Source: Falsiroseomonas ponticola | GTDB taxonomy: Bacteria; Pseudomonadota; Alphaproteobacteria; Acetobacterales; Acetobacteraceae | Assembly: GCF_016805305.1 (NCBI RefSeq) | Contig: NZ_JAERQN010000009.1 | Span: forward strand, 124,001-188,000 | DNA length: 64,000 bases | Direction of reading: 5' to 3' | Program-made: the position numbers and the translations under genes | The notes under the pieces: model-generated | What the model was told of the DNA's origin: nothing | The model's input: only the letters and a program-made list of their open reading frames with translations | Database searches by the model: none | Part shown: one piece after another, positions 54,842-63,513 of the stretch | Position numbering within the stretch: the first letter of the stretch is position 1 | Layout of the letters: each line of letters begins with the position of its first letter

Positions 54842-55273
54842 ATGTCGAAGGCTATCGAGCGCGTCGGAATCATCACCGGCCGGGAGCGTCGGAGGCGATA
54901 CACTGCCGACAAGAAGGTACGGCTGGTCGAGGAGACGACCCGAGCCGGCATGACGGTCTCGGCCGTCGCCCGCCTCCACGGCGTCTCTCCATGCCTTCTC
55001 TTCAGGTGGGGGCGACGCATGGCCGAGGGTGGCTTGGAGGCGGTCAGAGCTGACGAGGACGTGGTCGCCGTAAGCCGCGTCCGCGAGCTCGAGGCGATGG
55101 TCCGCGAGCTGGAGCGCCTTCTCGGCCGCAAGACGATGGAGGCCGAGATCCTCCGCGAGGCCCTGGAGCAGGGCCGACAGAAAAAAGGACGCGTTGCGCT
55201 TGCCGCCGTCGCCACAGGGCGGTTCCCGGTGAAGGCCGTGGCCGACACGCTAGGCGCTACCAGGTCAAACCTA
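54842..55273 (+). pseudogene. IS3-family transposase, OrfA region, interrupted by IS630
   Basis: The frame starts MSKAIERVGIITGRERRRRY and shows an IS3-type helix-turn-helix (TVSAVARLHGVSPCLLFRW), a leucine-zipper stretch (RELEAMVRELERLLGRKTME) and the start of the catalytic subunit (FPVKAVADTLGATRSN). It then breaks at the TA where the IS630 element begins. After the right end of IS630 the frame can resume for a few codons (L-G-E-Q), then is lost, so the DDE domain is missing. It is not functional. It marks past transposition next to the NTPase gene. Confidence 0.8.
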
Positions 55274-56417
55274 GTGTCCTGGCCGAGAAATAGCTGGCCA
55301 CTCAGAGTTGGCCCTGATTCGCTGCACTCGGCAGCGGAGTTCGGTCATGGCAGCGCCGAAGGCGGTTCGGATCGAGTTGTCGGCAGCCGAGCGCGGCGAG
55401 CTGGAGGCCCGCCTGCGACGCCGGAAGGTGGCACGTGGCGACGCGGTGCGGGCGGAGATCGTGCTGCTCGCCGCGGACGGGCTGAGCAACTTGGCGATCG
55501 TGGAGCGCCTCGGGGTGGCCCGCATGACGGTGGCGACTTGGCGGCGCCGCTTCGCCGAGCTGCGGCTTGACGGCTTGGCCGGCGAGCCCCGCCCAGGTGC
55601 TCCACGCACCGTCACCGACGAGAAGGTGGCCGCGGTGGTGACCGCGACGCTGGAGACCCTGCCGGTGGGCCGGACTCACTGGAGCTCGCGCGGCATGGCC
55701 AAAGCAGCCGGGCTGGCGCCGTCCACCGTCCAGCGGATCTGGAAGGCGTTCTCACTCCAGCCTCATCGGGTGGAGACCTTCAAGCTCTCGACCGATCCGC
55801 TGTTCGTCGAGAAGGTGCGCGACATCGTTGGCCTCTACCTCAGCCCGCCCGAGCGCACCCTCGTGCTTTGTGTCGATGAGAAGAGCCAGATCCAGGCGCT
55901 TGACCGCACGCAGCCGTTGCTGCCGCTGCGGCACGACCTCGCTGTTCGCCGCGCTCGACGTGAAGGCCGGCACCGTCATCGGCACGTGCATGCCGCGGCA
56001 CCGTGCGGCGGAGTTCCGCCGCTTCCTGGATGCGGTTGAGGCCCGCGTGCCGGCACACCTCGACATCCACGTCGTGATGGACAATGCCTCGAGCCACAAG
56101 ACGAAGCTCGTTCGTGACTGGTTTGCAAAGCGCCCGCGCTGGCAAGTCCAATACACGCCGACCTCGGCCTCCTGGATCAACCAGGTCGAGCGGTTCTTCG
56201 CGCTGCTGACCGACGACGCCATCCGCCGCAGCGCCCACCACTCCACGGCGGAGCTCGAAGCCGCCATCAAGGCCTACATCGACGCCCACAATGCCGAGCC
56301 GAAGCCATTCAACTGGACCAAGAACGCCGACGACATCCTCGCCGCCGTCCAGCGCTTCTGTCAGCGCACCATCACCGTCCAGGTAAAGTGCCTGGGAACT
56401 TCAGAGTCGGGACGCTA
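55272..56417 (+). mobile_element. IS630-family insertion sequence, decayed
   Basis: The element of about 1.1 kb is bounded by TA dinucleotides at 55272-55273 and 56416-56417, as expected for IS630/Tc1 insertion. The ends form an imperfect inverted repeat: TAGTGTCCTGGC on the left against TAGCGTCCCGAC read inward on the right. It lies inside the IS3-type gene. Its transposase gene carries an internal deletion, so the copy cannot move by itself. Confidence 0.75.
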
Positions 56418-56418
56418 G
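55347..56418 (+). pseudogene. IS630 transposase, broken by internal deletion and frameshift
   Basis: The N-terminal part from ATG 55347 has the IS630 helix-turn-helix (GLSNLAIVERLGVARMTVATWRRR) and first catalytic Asp (LCVDEKSQIQALDRTQP). After LLPLR at about 55932 the sense passes to the next frame at GTTSLFAALDVKAGTVIG. The later part carries the second Asp (VVMDNASSHK) and Glu (SWINQVERFF). Intact relatives have about 15 residues between LPLR-like and HGTTSLF-like text, so about 40 nt have been lost, with a frameshift. All three DDE residues survive but in two frames. Confidence 0.85.
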
Positions 56419-56961
56419 GCGAGCAGATGCCTCGAAGGCCGTGATGGAAGTCGCGTACAAGCCGGATTGGCGGTGAAGGCATTCTAGCCCGGCCGAAAAT
56501 CTCAAGCCGCGGCCATGCGATCCGCCGGAGGCGGCGGGCGCTTCGACCAAGAATCCTATCGCCGTACCAACTTGTCCGCTCCCGAAGTACGGATTTCGAG
56601 CAGGTGAGATTCGAACCGAGGCGAATGATCACCACGCTGAAACTGGCGTGTTACCTAGGTTTCTGCATTCCGTACTAGATCGGCTAAGTCAGGAGGTCTG
56701 GAGAGAATTGGCCTCCGGAGAGCGTTTTCCGGCCGTCTCTGCGCCAGGCCAGTCAACAGGTCCGCCCCAAAAACCCCAGGAAACCTGCCACTCAGCGCGG
56801 CGGTCGGTCAGGCGGAGAGCGCGGCGCGCAATGGAACTGGCGGAGGGAGTGCGACTGGGTTCGAACAGTCTCCAGGTTCCACGATGAGGCGTGACGTCGA
56901 GGAAGCGGCACATCCTGTTTCTGATGCCCAACTTATCGTGGGCTCGGCTGACTGAAGGAGG
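56419..56961. other. non-coding stretch between IS630 and kinase gene
   Basis: No gene is supported in these roughly 540 nt. GATTCGAACC near 56610 equals the complement of a tRNA T-loop, but the arm stems around it do not pair and no anticodon arm is found. GGTTCGAAC near 56860 is similar and also isolated. They may be traces of tRNA-targeted integration or chance. Confidence 0.4.
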
Positions 56962-59049
56962 TCACGCCGCCTTCAGCGTGATGGTGAAGACGGCGCCCTC
57001 GGCTTCGTTGTGCGCCTCGATGCTGCCACCCATGCCCTTCATCAGGCCGTGGCAGATTGAGAGGCCGAGGCCTGTGCCCTTGTCGGGCCCCTTGGTGGTG
57101 ACGAAGGGCTCGAACAGCCGCGCCATAACCTCCGGCGCGATGCCACCGCCCGTGTCGGCGACCGTCAGCCGCACTATCCCGTTCGCCCCTGGAGCCACGG
57201 CGATGCGGATCCGCCGTGGCGCGCTGGCGTGGCGGGTGGTCAGCGCATCGCGGGCGTTCAACAAGAGGTTGGACAGCACCTGCTCGATCAGCACCGACTG
57301 CCCCTGGACGATCGGTGTCGGCTCGCCGAGCGCCACCTCGACCTCGATCGAGGCGTCGCGCAGCGCGCTGCGGGTGAGGTCCAAGGCGCCCTGGACAGCC
57401 GCCGCGAGCGGCACGGCCTGCGGCGGCACACCGTCCTCGCCGCCCCGTGCGAAACGCCGGAGGCGGTCAATCATGTCCGCCGTGCGTCCTGCCTGCTCGA
57501 CGATGCGTTCGAGGCTCTCATCCACGCTCTGGGCGTTGCCCTGGCGGGCCTCGAGTTGCGCGATCTCGGCGGCGAGGGAGATGGTCTGCAGCGGCTGCTT
57601 GATCTCATGCGCTAGGCCGGCCGCCATCTCGCCCAGAGAGGCTAGGCGTGCCGAGGCCTTGGCGCGGGCCTCGGCCTCACGCCGCGCGCTCACGTCGACC
57701 GTGTAGCCGACGATCTCGGCGCCGCCGTCGTGCCGCCGCACAAGCACCCTGGCGAGCGTATGCAGCGTTCGCCAGCCGCCGCCGGGCTGGCGCATTCGCC
57801 ACTCATAGCTCGCATAGCCTTCCCGCAGCAGCTGCGGCATCTCTCGCGCGAGGTTGGTGTCCTCAGGGTGGATCAGATCCTCGAAGTTCCGACGCGTCGC
57901 GAGGTCAGCTGCCGGCCAGCCCATCACGATGTCCAGGTCGCCGCCGCGATAGACCGGTCGGGAGGAGCCGTCGGGCGCCACCTCACGCAGGAAGATCACT
58001 GCCGGGAGGCCGCCCAGTAACCGTTCGACCTCAGCCCGCCCGGTGCGCAGCGCCTCGGCTTCGCGGCGGGCGTCATGCACCGCCTCGCGGCGGCTGGCCC
58101 ACACCACAACCGCAAGGCCCAGACCCAAGGCGGTCCCGCCGGCGATGAGCCAGCGCAGAGCTTGCCAAGCAGAGGCCTGCTGCGCGGCCAGTGGCTCGGC
58201 CACCGTCACGGTCCACCCTGGAGCCAGTCTCAGCCGCTCGACCGCGTAAATGTTGTCCTCCCCGCTCCAGCCAGGACCGGTGACGAGGGCGCGCTGCTTG
58301 CCCGCAATTGCGGCGTTGACCCAGCCGGGTGCCCGAACGCCGATCCTTTGGCCTTCGGGATCGAAGCTGTGCGCCAGGATATGGAGCTGTCCGTCGGCGA
58401 CGGCGGCGAAGGTGCCAGGCGGCAGGTCCTGGCGCGCGAGCAGCTGTCGCAGCGCCGCCGGCTCAAAGCTGAGCGCCAGGGCCCGCGGCGGCAAACCGTC
58501 GCGAACGACCGGGACCATTGCGGTCAGGATCTGCCGCCGTATGACCGATCCCTCGAACAGGTCGGATATGCCGGCTCGGCCATGCTCGAAGACCTCGGCC
58601 AGCAGGGGCTCGATGGCACGCCGGTTGTTCGGGGGCAGCTCGGTCGGGAGGGGGGTATGGTCCTCCTGCTTGCTGAGAGAAAGGACGCGATAGCCAGGCG
58701 GCGGGCCCAGCAGCACGATCCAGCCGTCGAATAGCTCGCCCACGCCGCGGCTACGCGTGGTGAAAGCCTGGGCGTCGAAATCCTCTTCAAGTTCCCGCGA
58801 GGTGGCGAGTGCCTGCAACGCCACGAGATAGGTGCCCAGCTGGGCATCTACCGCAGCCGCAAGAGCTCGCGCGGTATCGCGCAGGCGTGCCTCGTCGGAA
58901 GCGCGGTACGCTCCCAGAGCGCTGAGGACGGCCAGACCGGCGAGGACGACGAGCGGCAGCAGCGCCACGCAGCCCATCAGAAGTGCGCCGCGCCGACTCT
59001 GGCTCCCGCGGGCTGGCGCCTTCAGGGTCTTCACGTCCTGCTGTTCCAT
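56962..59049 (-). CDS. membrane sensor histidine kinase with PAS domain
   Basis: A 695-residue kinase. TM1 lies near residues 22-48 and TM2 near 295-320, enclosing a periplasmic sensor of about 240 residues (dCache-like; LATSRELEEDFDAQAF, SVIRRQILTAMVPV). A PAS domain follows (about 350-465; YEWRMRQPGGGWRTLHTLARV). H481 is in GLAHEIKQPLQTISLA. The HATPase part has NLLLNARDAL, DTGGGI and GTGLGLSICHG. ATG at 59049 (MEQQDVKTL) is chosen; a GTG 27 nt upstream is possible. It is divergent from a receiver-kinase fusion that may be its phosphorylation partner. The gene is in the less GC-extreme island. Confidence 0.88.
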   Translation of the reverse strand: MEQQDVKTLKAPARGSQSRRGALLMGCVALLPLVVLAGLAVLSALGAYRASDEARLRDTARALAAAVDAQLGTYLVALQALATSRELEEDFDAQAFTTRSRGVGELFDGWIVLLGPPPGYRVLSLSKQEDHTPLPTELPPNNRRAIEPLLAEVFEHGRAGISDLFEGSVIRRQILTAMVPVVRDGLPPRALALSFEPAALRQLLARQDLPPGTFAAVADGQLHILAHSFDPEGQRIGVRAPGWVNAAIAGKQRALVTGPGWSGEDNIYAVERLRLAPGWTVTVAEPLAAQQASAWQALRWLIAGGTALGLGLAVVVWASRREAVHDARREAEALRTGRAEVERLLGGLPAVIFLREVAPDGSSRPVYRGGDLDIVMGWPAADLATRRNFEDLIHPEDTNLAREMPQLLREGYASYEWRMRQPGGGWRTLHTLARVLVRRHDGGAEIVGYTVDVSARREAEARAKASARLASLGEMAAGLAHEIKQPLQTISLAAEIAQLEARQGNAQSVDESLERIVEQAGRTADMIDRLRRFARGGEDGVPPQAVPLAAAVQGALDLTRSALRDASIEVEVALGEPTPIVQGQSVLIEQVLSNLLLNARDALTTRHASAPRRIRIAVAPGANGIVRLTVADTGGGIAPEVMARLFEPFVTTKGPDKGTGLGLSICHGLMKGMGGSIEAHNEAEGAVFTITLKAA

Positions 59050-59244
59050 GCGATGCGGGCGCCCGACGTGAGTCACGCAAGATTGCGCGGCTATTCCTCT
59101 ACCAGATGGTGATTTCGGAGCCGAATATCAGGCGGGGCCTGCCGTCCGCCATCGCGGTGTCGTGATACCGCAAGCCTAAACCGTCGCTGGTCGGGTCGTT
59201 GGCTGACCGGCAGTTTGCAACGCATCGAATTCCACCGAGGTGGG

Positions 59245-60687
59245 ATGCCTGTAATGGACAGCCTCATCGATCGACGTCGGAGCCGGGAGACCCCCGCCAG
59301 CCGCGTTCTCGTGGTGGACGACGACGCGACGCTGCGCAGCCAGGTGGCGTCTGCGCTCAAGGTGACGGGATTCCGGACGGTCGAAGCGGCCGACGCCGAT
59401 GGCGCACTCACGGCACTCGCCGTGAACCCCGACATTGCCGTCGTGCTGAGCGACATTCGGATGCCGGGACGCAGCGGCATCGCGCTTGCGGAGGAACTTC
59501 GGATCGGCCAACCGGGGCAGCGTGCCGTCGAGGTGGTGCTGATGAGCGGGCATGCCTGCTTCGGCGAAGCCGTTGACGCCATGCGGGCGGGTGCCTTCGA
59601 CCTGCTGCGCAAGCCGTTTCGCCTCGCGGAGATCGCCAACGTGGTCAGTCGTGCGATGGCGCGGGCTCGCGCCCGGCGCCAGGCCGCGCGCGCCACAGAG
59701 CAGGCTCGCCTGGAGCGCGAAGCGCTCTGTCTCGCGGCACCGGTGGGCCTTGGTCGCATCGGGCACGACCTGCGCCTCGCCGGTGCTAACCCGGTGCTCA
59801 CGGAGATGCTGGGCATCGCGGAGAGCGCCAATATAGCTGATCTATGGGCGCAGGCGCCCGAGCTTCGGCAGGAACTGGAGCCGGCCGTCGCGCGCATCCT
59901 CGCGGGCGAAGCCGGGCAACCTGCGGCGTGTCTGCGGATCGAACTGCCGCTGCGGTCAGGCGCTGGCATGGCCTGCGCCCGCGTCGTGGATGTGCGACTC
60001 TATCCTGTGCCCGACGGTACGGATGCCTCTCGCGTTGACGCCGTCGGCCTGGCTTGCCTCGACGTGACGGCAGAGACCGCGCTGTTGCGCGAACTCGATC
60101 ATCGCGTGAAGAACGCCTTCGCGGTCTTTCTGGGCCTAGCCCATGGCGCCGCACGTCACGCTGCCGACCGCAATGCCACCGATGTGGTCGGTGAACTGAC
60201 CGGGAGGGTGATGGCGTTGTCGCGCGCGCATGACTTGGTCAAGCCCGCGGTCGGCGGCCGCCTTGAAATCGCGAAGGTGGAGGTGACCACGGTGCGGACG
60301 CTGGCGGAGGCGGTGCTCGCCCCGTTCAGTGGCGGCGGTGACGCGCGGATTGCGCTGCAGGGACCGGATGTGGCGCTTGGCCCTCGGGCGGTCTCGGGGC
60401 TGGCCCTGGTGCTGCACGAACTCGTCACGAACGCATTGAAGCACGGGGCGCTGTCCGCGCCGGCCGGTCGGGTCGGGTTGGCCTGGGCGGCCGCTGCGGA
60501 TACCTTGATGCTCGACTGGAGCGAAACCGACGGCCCGCCTATCGAGGGTCCGCCGGCGCGCTCCGGCTTCGGCCTGCGACTGCTGGGCCAGCCCAATCGA
60601 GGCGGCATGCGACTACGAACGGCGCTCGACTGGTCCCATCCCGCCGGCCTCCAGGCCCGGATCTGCCTATCCTGCGCATCAGCCTGA
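59245..60687 (+). CDS. response regulator fused to HisKA_2/HWE-type kinase
   Basis: A 480-residue soluble hybrid. The N-terminal receiver domain has VLVVDDD near residue 25 and phospho-acceptor D70 in VVLSDIRMPGRSG. A middle region (about 160-270) is PAS-like. The kinase core starts with ELDH286-RVKNAFAVFLGLA, the HisKA_2 phospho-acceptor, and ends with LALVLHELVTNALKHGAL and GFGLRLL of the HWE/HATPase_c_2 type. Such proteins take a phosphate on D70 and modulate their own kinase, common in alphaproteobacterial stress signalling. GAGG lies 4 nt upstream of the ATG at 59245; a start at 59254 is possible. It is divergent from the membrane kinase. No output regulator is nearby. Confidence 0.87.
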   Translation: MPVMDSLIDRRRSRETPASRVLVVDDDATLRSQVASALKVTGFRTVEAADADGALTALAVNPDIAVVLSDIRMPGRSGIALAEELRIGQPGQRAVEVVLMSGHACFGEAVDAMRAGAFDLLRKPFRLAEIANVVSRAMARARARRQAARATEQARLEREALCLAAPVGLGRIGHDLRLAGANPVLTEMLGIAESANIADLWAQAPELRQELEPAVARILAGEAGQPAACLRIELPLRSGAGMACARVVDVRLYPVPDGTDASRVDAVGLACLDVTAETALLRELDHRVKNAFAVFLGLAHGAARHAADRNATDVVGELTGRVMALSRAHDLVKPAVGGRLEIAKVEVTTVRTLAEAVLAPFSGGGDARIALQGPDVALGPRAVSGLALVLHELVTNALKHGALSAPAGRVGLAWAAAADTLMLDWSETDGPPIEGPPARSGFGLRLLGQPNRGGMRLRTALDWSHPAGLQARICLSCASA

Positions 60688-60690
60688 GGG

Positions 60691-60712
60691 GATCCGCGCC
60701 CGGTCGCGGATC
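60691..60712. terminator. hairpin after the receiver-kinase gene
   Basis: GATCCGCG (60691-60698), a 6-nt loop and CGCGGATC (60705-60712) form a perfect 8-bp stem, three bases after the stop at 60687. It is a likely terminator, without a T run. Confidence 0.6.
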
Positions 60713-60751
60713 GCGTCGCGCGGAGTCTAATCGGACATGAAGGCCGCTATT

Positions 60752-60856
60752 TCAGCGGGCAGTGAGGCGCGCCAGGGGATGGCGACGGTCGACGAGGTTC
60801 ACCAGGCCCAAGCGGAAAAGTTCGGGCGGCTCGGACGGCGGCGACATGGGCGGCAT
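60752..60856 (-). pseudogene. IS5-family transposase N-terminal remnant
   Basis: The minus-strand frame contains PPELFRLGLVNLVDRRHPL, very close to the start of IS5-family transposases (ELF-x-LRL-x-ID-x-HPLV-type). It stops after ARLTAR. The rest of the transposase is absent, so this is a fragment of the first 35 codons. The remaining 60713-61030 holds nothing else I can support. Confidence 0.5.
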
Positions 60857-61030
60857 CAGTGGGCTCCGGCGCGGCGACCCGCCGGCGGAATCACAGCCTC
60901 TGAGCGGCCTCAGCAGTGGCGCGGATTTGCGAGGTTTTCCCCACTCCGGATAGGTGCATTGCAAAGGCGAATACTTACGCTGTAGGAATCATCCAGGAAT
61001 TCCGCAGGCTCCCGCGTTTTTCACGGTCGA

Positions 61031-61882
61031 CTACCAACCCAGTCTCATCCGGGTGCGCCGGAGGCCGCGGCGCAGCCGCTCCGCAAGCGGCAAGGACGCT
61101 GCTTCCCGCGCATCGCGCGCTGTCCACTTCCCACGATTCCACGCAAAGTCCCGTCGGATTAGCTGTGCGCGGTCGCGCACCGCAAACTCGAGCGTCAGCG
61201 CCCGTCTTGGCGCGGAGGATGTGTTCGGACCGGCGCCGTGCAGGACGCGTGAATGGTGCAGCACCGCATCCCCTGCGCGCAGCCGCACGCTCTCGACGCG
61301 GCGGAGATCGGGCGCGACGGCGGCCAGTGCATGGGCGCGGGGATCGCCGCCCACGCTCTCATGGGCCAGCAGAGGGCCGTGGTGGCTGCCTGGCACATAG
61401 CGCATGCAGCCCATTGCCTCGTCCACATCCTGCAGCGCGATCCAGCAGGACACCGCCATGCGGTACGGCGTGCCGATGGTGAAGGAGGCCTCATCCTGGT
61501 GCCAGGGCGTCGCCGCGCCGATGCGGGGCGGCTTGCAGATGGCGAACTCCCAGACGAGGTCTGCCGCCGGCAGCAGCGCGGCAGCGAGCGCCTGGGCGTT
61601 CGCCCGCATCTGCGTGTGCGCCAGCCAGGGCGCGTGGCGTGATGGCCAGGCGAGCTGCGTTAGTCGGGGCTGCTCAGGTCGATCGGCGGGGTCCAGCATG
61701 TCGAAGAAATCGCCGCGCTCCCAGCCGGCGCGGGTGTCGAACAGGGCATCGTAGAGCGCACGGATTTCTGCGAGTTCTGCAGGCGGGACGACCCCTGGCA
61801 CGGCCACGAAGCCGTCACGCAGGAAGCGCGCCCGCGCGACCTCGTCGAGCGGCAGGAGGGCATCGCTCGGTCTAATCAGCAT
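61031..61882 (-). CDS. phytanoyl-CoA dioxygenase (PhyH) family protein
   Basis: A 283-residue Fe(II)/2-oxoglutarate oxygenase of the PhyH family. Iron ligands are H128 and D130 in TPWHQDEASF and H215 in HHSRVLHGAGPNTS. The N-terminus LPLDEVARARFLRDGFVAVPGVVP is classic for the family. The ATG at 61882 is chosen to begin just before that. The frame stays open upstream for 76 codons to 62110 with plausible protein sequence (SGYPVAWDERGRRRAHL), so a longer start or a fused remnant is possible. The substrate is unknown. It is next to no pathway genes. Confidence 0.82.
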   Translation of the reverse strand: MLIRPSDALLPLDEVARARFLRDGFVAVPGVVPPAELAEIRALYDALFDTRAGWERGDFFDMLDPADRPEQPRLTQLAWPSRHAPWLAHTQMRANAQALAAALLPAADLVWEFAICKPPRIGAATPWHQDEASFTIGTPYRMAVSCWIALQDVDEAMGCMRYVPGSHHGPLLAHESVGGDPRAHALAAVAPDLRRVESVRLRAGDAVLHHSRVLHGAGPNTSSAPRRALTLEFAVRDRAQLIRRDFAWNRGKWTARDAREAASLPLAERLRRGLRRTRMRLGW

Positions 61883-62133
61883 CCGTTGGTTATCCGGTCT
61901 TTCCAGGAATGGTGCGCTTATATCGGCTGGCTCCTGGCAGCGGGGAGTCACGCTTACGTTGCCCGACCACGCCATCTCACTGTGGTACGGCTCGGGCCCG
62001 AAGGCGCGGAGATCGTCGGCCACGGTGCGCCAGGGGGCCAATCGCTTACATAGGTGGGCACGGCGGCGCCCCCGCTCGTCCCAAGCAACCGGATACCCAC
62101 TGTCCGTCAACTGACAGAAGTTTGCCGCCTCGA

Positions 62134-62565
62134 CTACAGCCGCGCCGCCTGTCGGAACAGCTCATCAACCTGCTCCGCCGTGGCGTGTCCTGCCGTGATC
62201 AGCGCCGCGAACAGCGGGTCGCTTCGGCGCGCCTCAAACATCGTCGCCCAGGTGATGCGCGCGGCGAGCGCGGCGTCCTCCGGCAGGGTGGCGATGATTG
62301 CGTCGAGCTGCGGCGGTCGCGCCCTTGTCTCGGCTGCGGCAAGCGCCTGGTCGGCGGTGAGGAAGCCACTCCCCAACAGCCCGAGGATCAGCTGCCGAAA
62401 GGAGATGCTGGCAGGCACGGGGAGCGGTGGCGCGGGCGGCGCTTCGTAGGGCGCGACCGCGCCGGCCTCGCCTACCGCCAGCCGCGTCCAGATCTCGCGC
62501 GCGTGCGGCAGCGTGTCGCTGGCGGTTGCCGTGAAGGCCACCCAGCCGAGGCTGCGGAAGTTCAC
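62134..62565 (-). CDS. phage tail-cluster-like protein fragment
   Basis: A 143-residue frame. NFRSLGWVAFTATASDTLPH followed by PPLPVP-SISFRQLILGLLGSGFLT and a helical end (DPLFAALITAGHATAEQVDELF) matches small proteins I remember from tail-gene clusters of alphaproteobacterial prophages. The frame continues upstream without a clear ATG, so the visible GTG start is uncertain and the 5' part is probably lost at the junction with the regulator gene. No other phage gene adjoins. Confidence 0.5.
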   Translation of the reverse strand: MNFRSLGWVAFTATASDTLPHAREIWTRLAVGEAGAVAPYEAPPAPPLPVPASISFRQLILGLLGSGFLTADQALAAAETRARPPQLDAIIATLPEDAALAARITWATMFEARRSDPLFAALITAGHATAEQVDELFRQAARL

Positions 62566-62641
62566 CTCGAGCTCGATGCGGCTGCCCTCCGGATCGGCGG
62601 CGCGGGCGTCGCGCAGGCCACCGTCGCCATGAGCGCGGCGC

Positions 62642-63331
62642 TCATGAGTGCGCAGTTGTAGATGATCTTGTCGATGATTTTGACTCGCCGAGCCGGTTCG
62701 CCGCCCAGGTCATCGAGTCCGCGATCTGTCCGCACAGCAGGGAGCGGACCGCGGTGCCGTCCCGCGCGGCGAATGCCGCTACGATGCGCTGCCGCGTATC
62801 GCGCCCGTCACGCTGGCTGACATAGTCGGGATAGAGGAGTTGCCGGTAGGTGCCGACGCGCAGCCAGGCGCTGCCGATCAGGTCCAGCAGCGACGGCATC
62901 CCCGCCGATGCGTAGAGCGTGAAATGGAAGCGCCGGACGCCCTCCATGTCCGCGACCAGATGCCTGCTCCTCCGTGCCTCGTAGAGAGCCTCCGCCGCGG
63001 CCTCGAGCTCCCGGACCGCCGGTTCTGTGGCGTTCATCGCGGCGCGCTCTGCTGCAAGGCCCTCGAGTGCGAGGCGGACGTCGCGCATCTCGAGGATCTT
63101 GGCCCGCGTCAGCTCCGGCACGCGCACCGAGCGGTTCGCCGCGCCGATCAGCGCGCCTTCCGCGACAAGGCGGCGGAGCGCGTCGCGAACCGGCATCGGG
63201 CTGACGCCGAGCATGTCCGCGCAGCTGCGGAGCGTCAGGCGTTGCCCCGGCGTGAAGCGGCCGGCGGCGAGCGCAGCCTGGAGTTCCAGATAGACGCGCT
63301 GATGCGCGAACGAATCCTCGGCGGTGCTCAA
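62642..63331 (-). CDS. GntR-family transcriptional regulator (FCD type)
   Basis: A 229-residue regulator if it starts at the TTG at 63331 (MSTAEDSFAHQRVYLELQ). GTG at 63343 and ATG at 63460 are alternatives; the last would place an operator inside the gene. The winged helix is ALAAGRFTPGQRLTLRSCADMLGVSPMPVRDALRRLVAEG, as in the GntR/FadR class. The FCD sensing domain follows (LEMRDVRLALEGLAAERAA; RFHFTLYASAGMPSLLDLI). The last 20 residues (GESKSSTRSSTTAHS) look unlike the family and may come from fusion with flanking DNA. It is divergent from an aldolase gene and probably controls it in response to its substrate. Confidence 0.87.
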   Translation of the reverse strand: MSTAEDSFAHQRVYLELQAALAAGRFTPGQRLTLRSCADMLGVSPMPVRDALRRLVAEGALIGAANRSVRVPELTRAKILEMRDVRLALEGLAAERAAMNATEPAVRELEAAAEALYEARRSRHLVADMEGVRRFHFTLYASAGMPSLLDLIGSAWLRVGTYRQLLYPDYVSQRDGRDTRQRIVAAFAARDGTAVRSLLCGQIADSMTWAANRLGESKSSTRSSTTAHS

Positions 63332-63406
63332 GGGGCAACCCACGCTGTTGTCGGGGTTGAGATGTAGGGCCGCGGCGATGGCCTGCGAAGACGCTGGCGT
63401 TAGATA

Positions 63407-63483
63407 ATCGTGATCACAAATCCTGTTGACGCTCCCGAATTTAGCCGCATAGGCTCGCAAAAGTTCAAGTTTGCGATCACAAA
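63407..63483. promoter_or_regulatory. paired candidate GntR operators
   Basis: ATCGTGATCACAAA (63407-63420) and TTTGCGATCACAAA (63470-63483) share GATCACAAA. The second is a near-perfect palindrome and the first holds the perfect palindrome GTGATCAC. Their starts are 63 bp apart, six helical turns, suitable for cooperative binding. They lie between the divergent regulator and aldolase genes. Confidence 0.6.
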
Positions 63484-63513
63484 CGGCCCTCTGCCGTGTC
63501 CGAGGAAACGCCC

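Noticed and set aside
56560..56700. Possible tRNA on the minus strand (GGTTCGAATC T-loop)
   Set aside because: The flanking T-stem bases do not pair (only about three of five), and no D-arm or anticodon arm with correct spacing could be drawn.
56648..56887. Plus-strand frame of 79 codons after the IS630 element
   Set aside because: Composition is Arg/Ser-rich, there is no Shine-Dalgarno and no similarity to any family I know.
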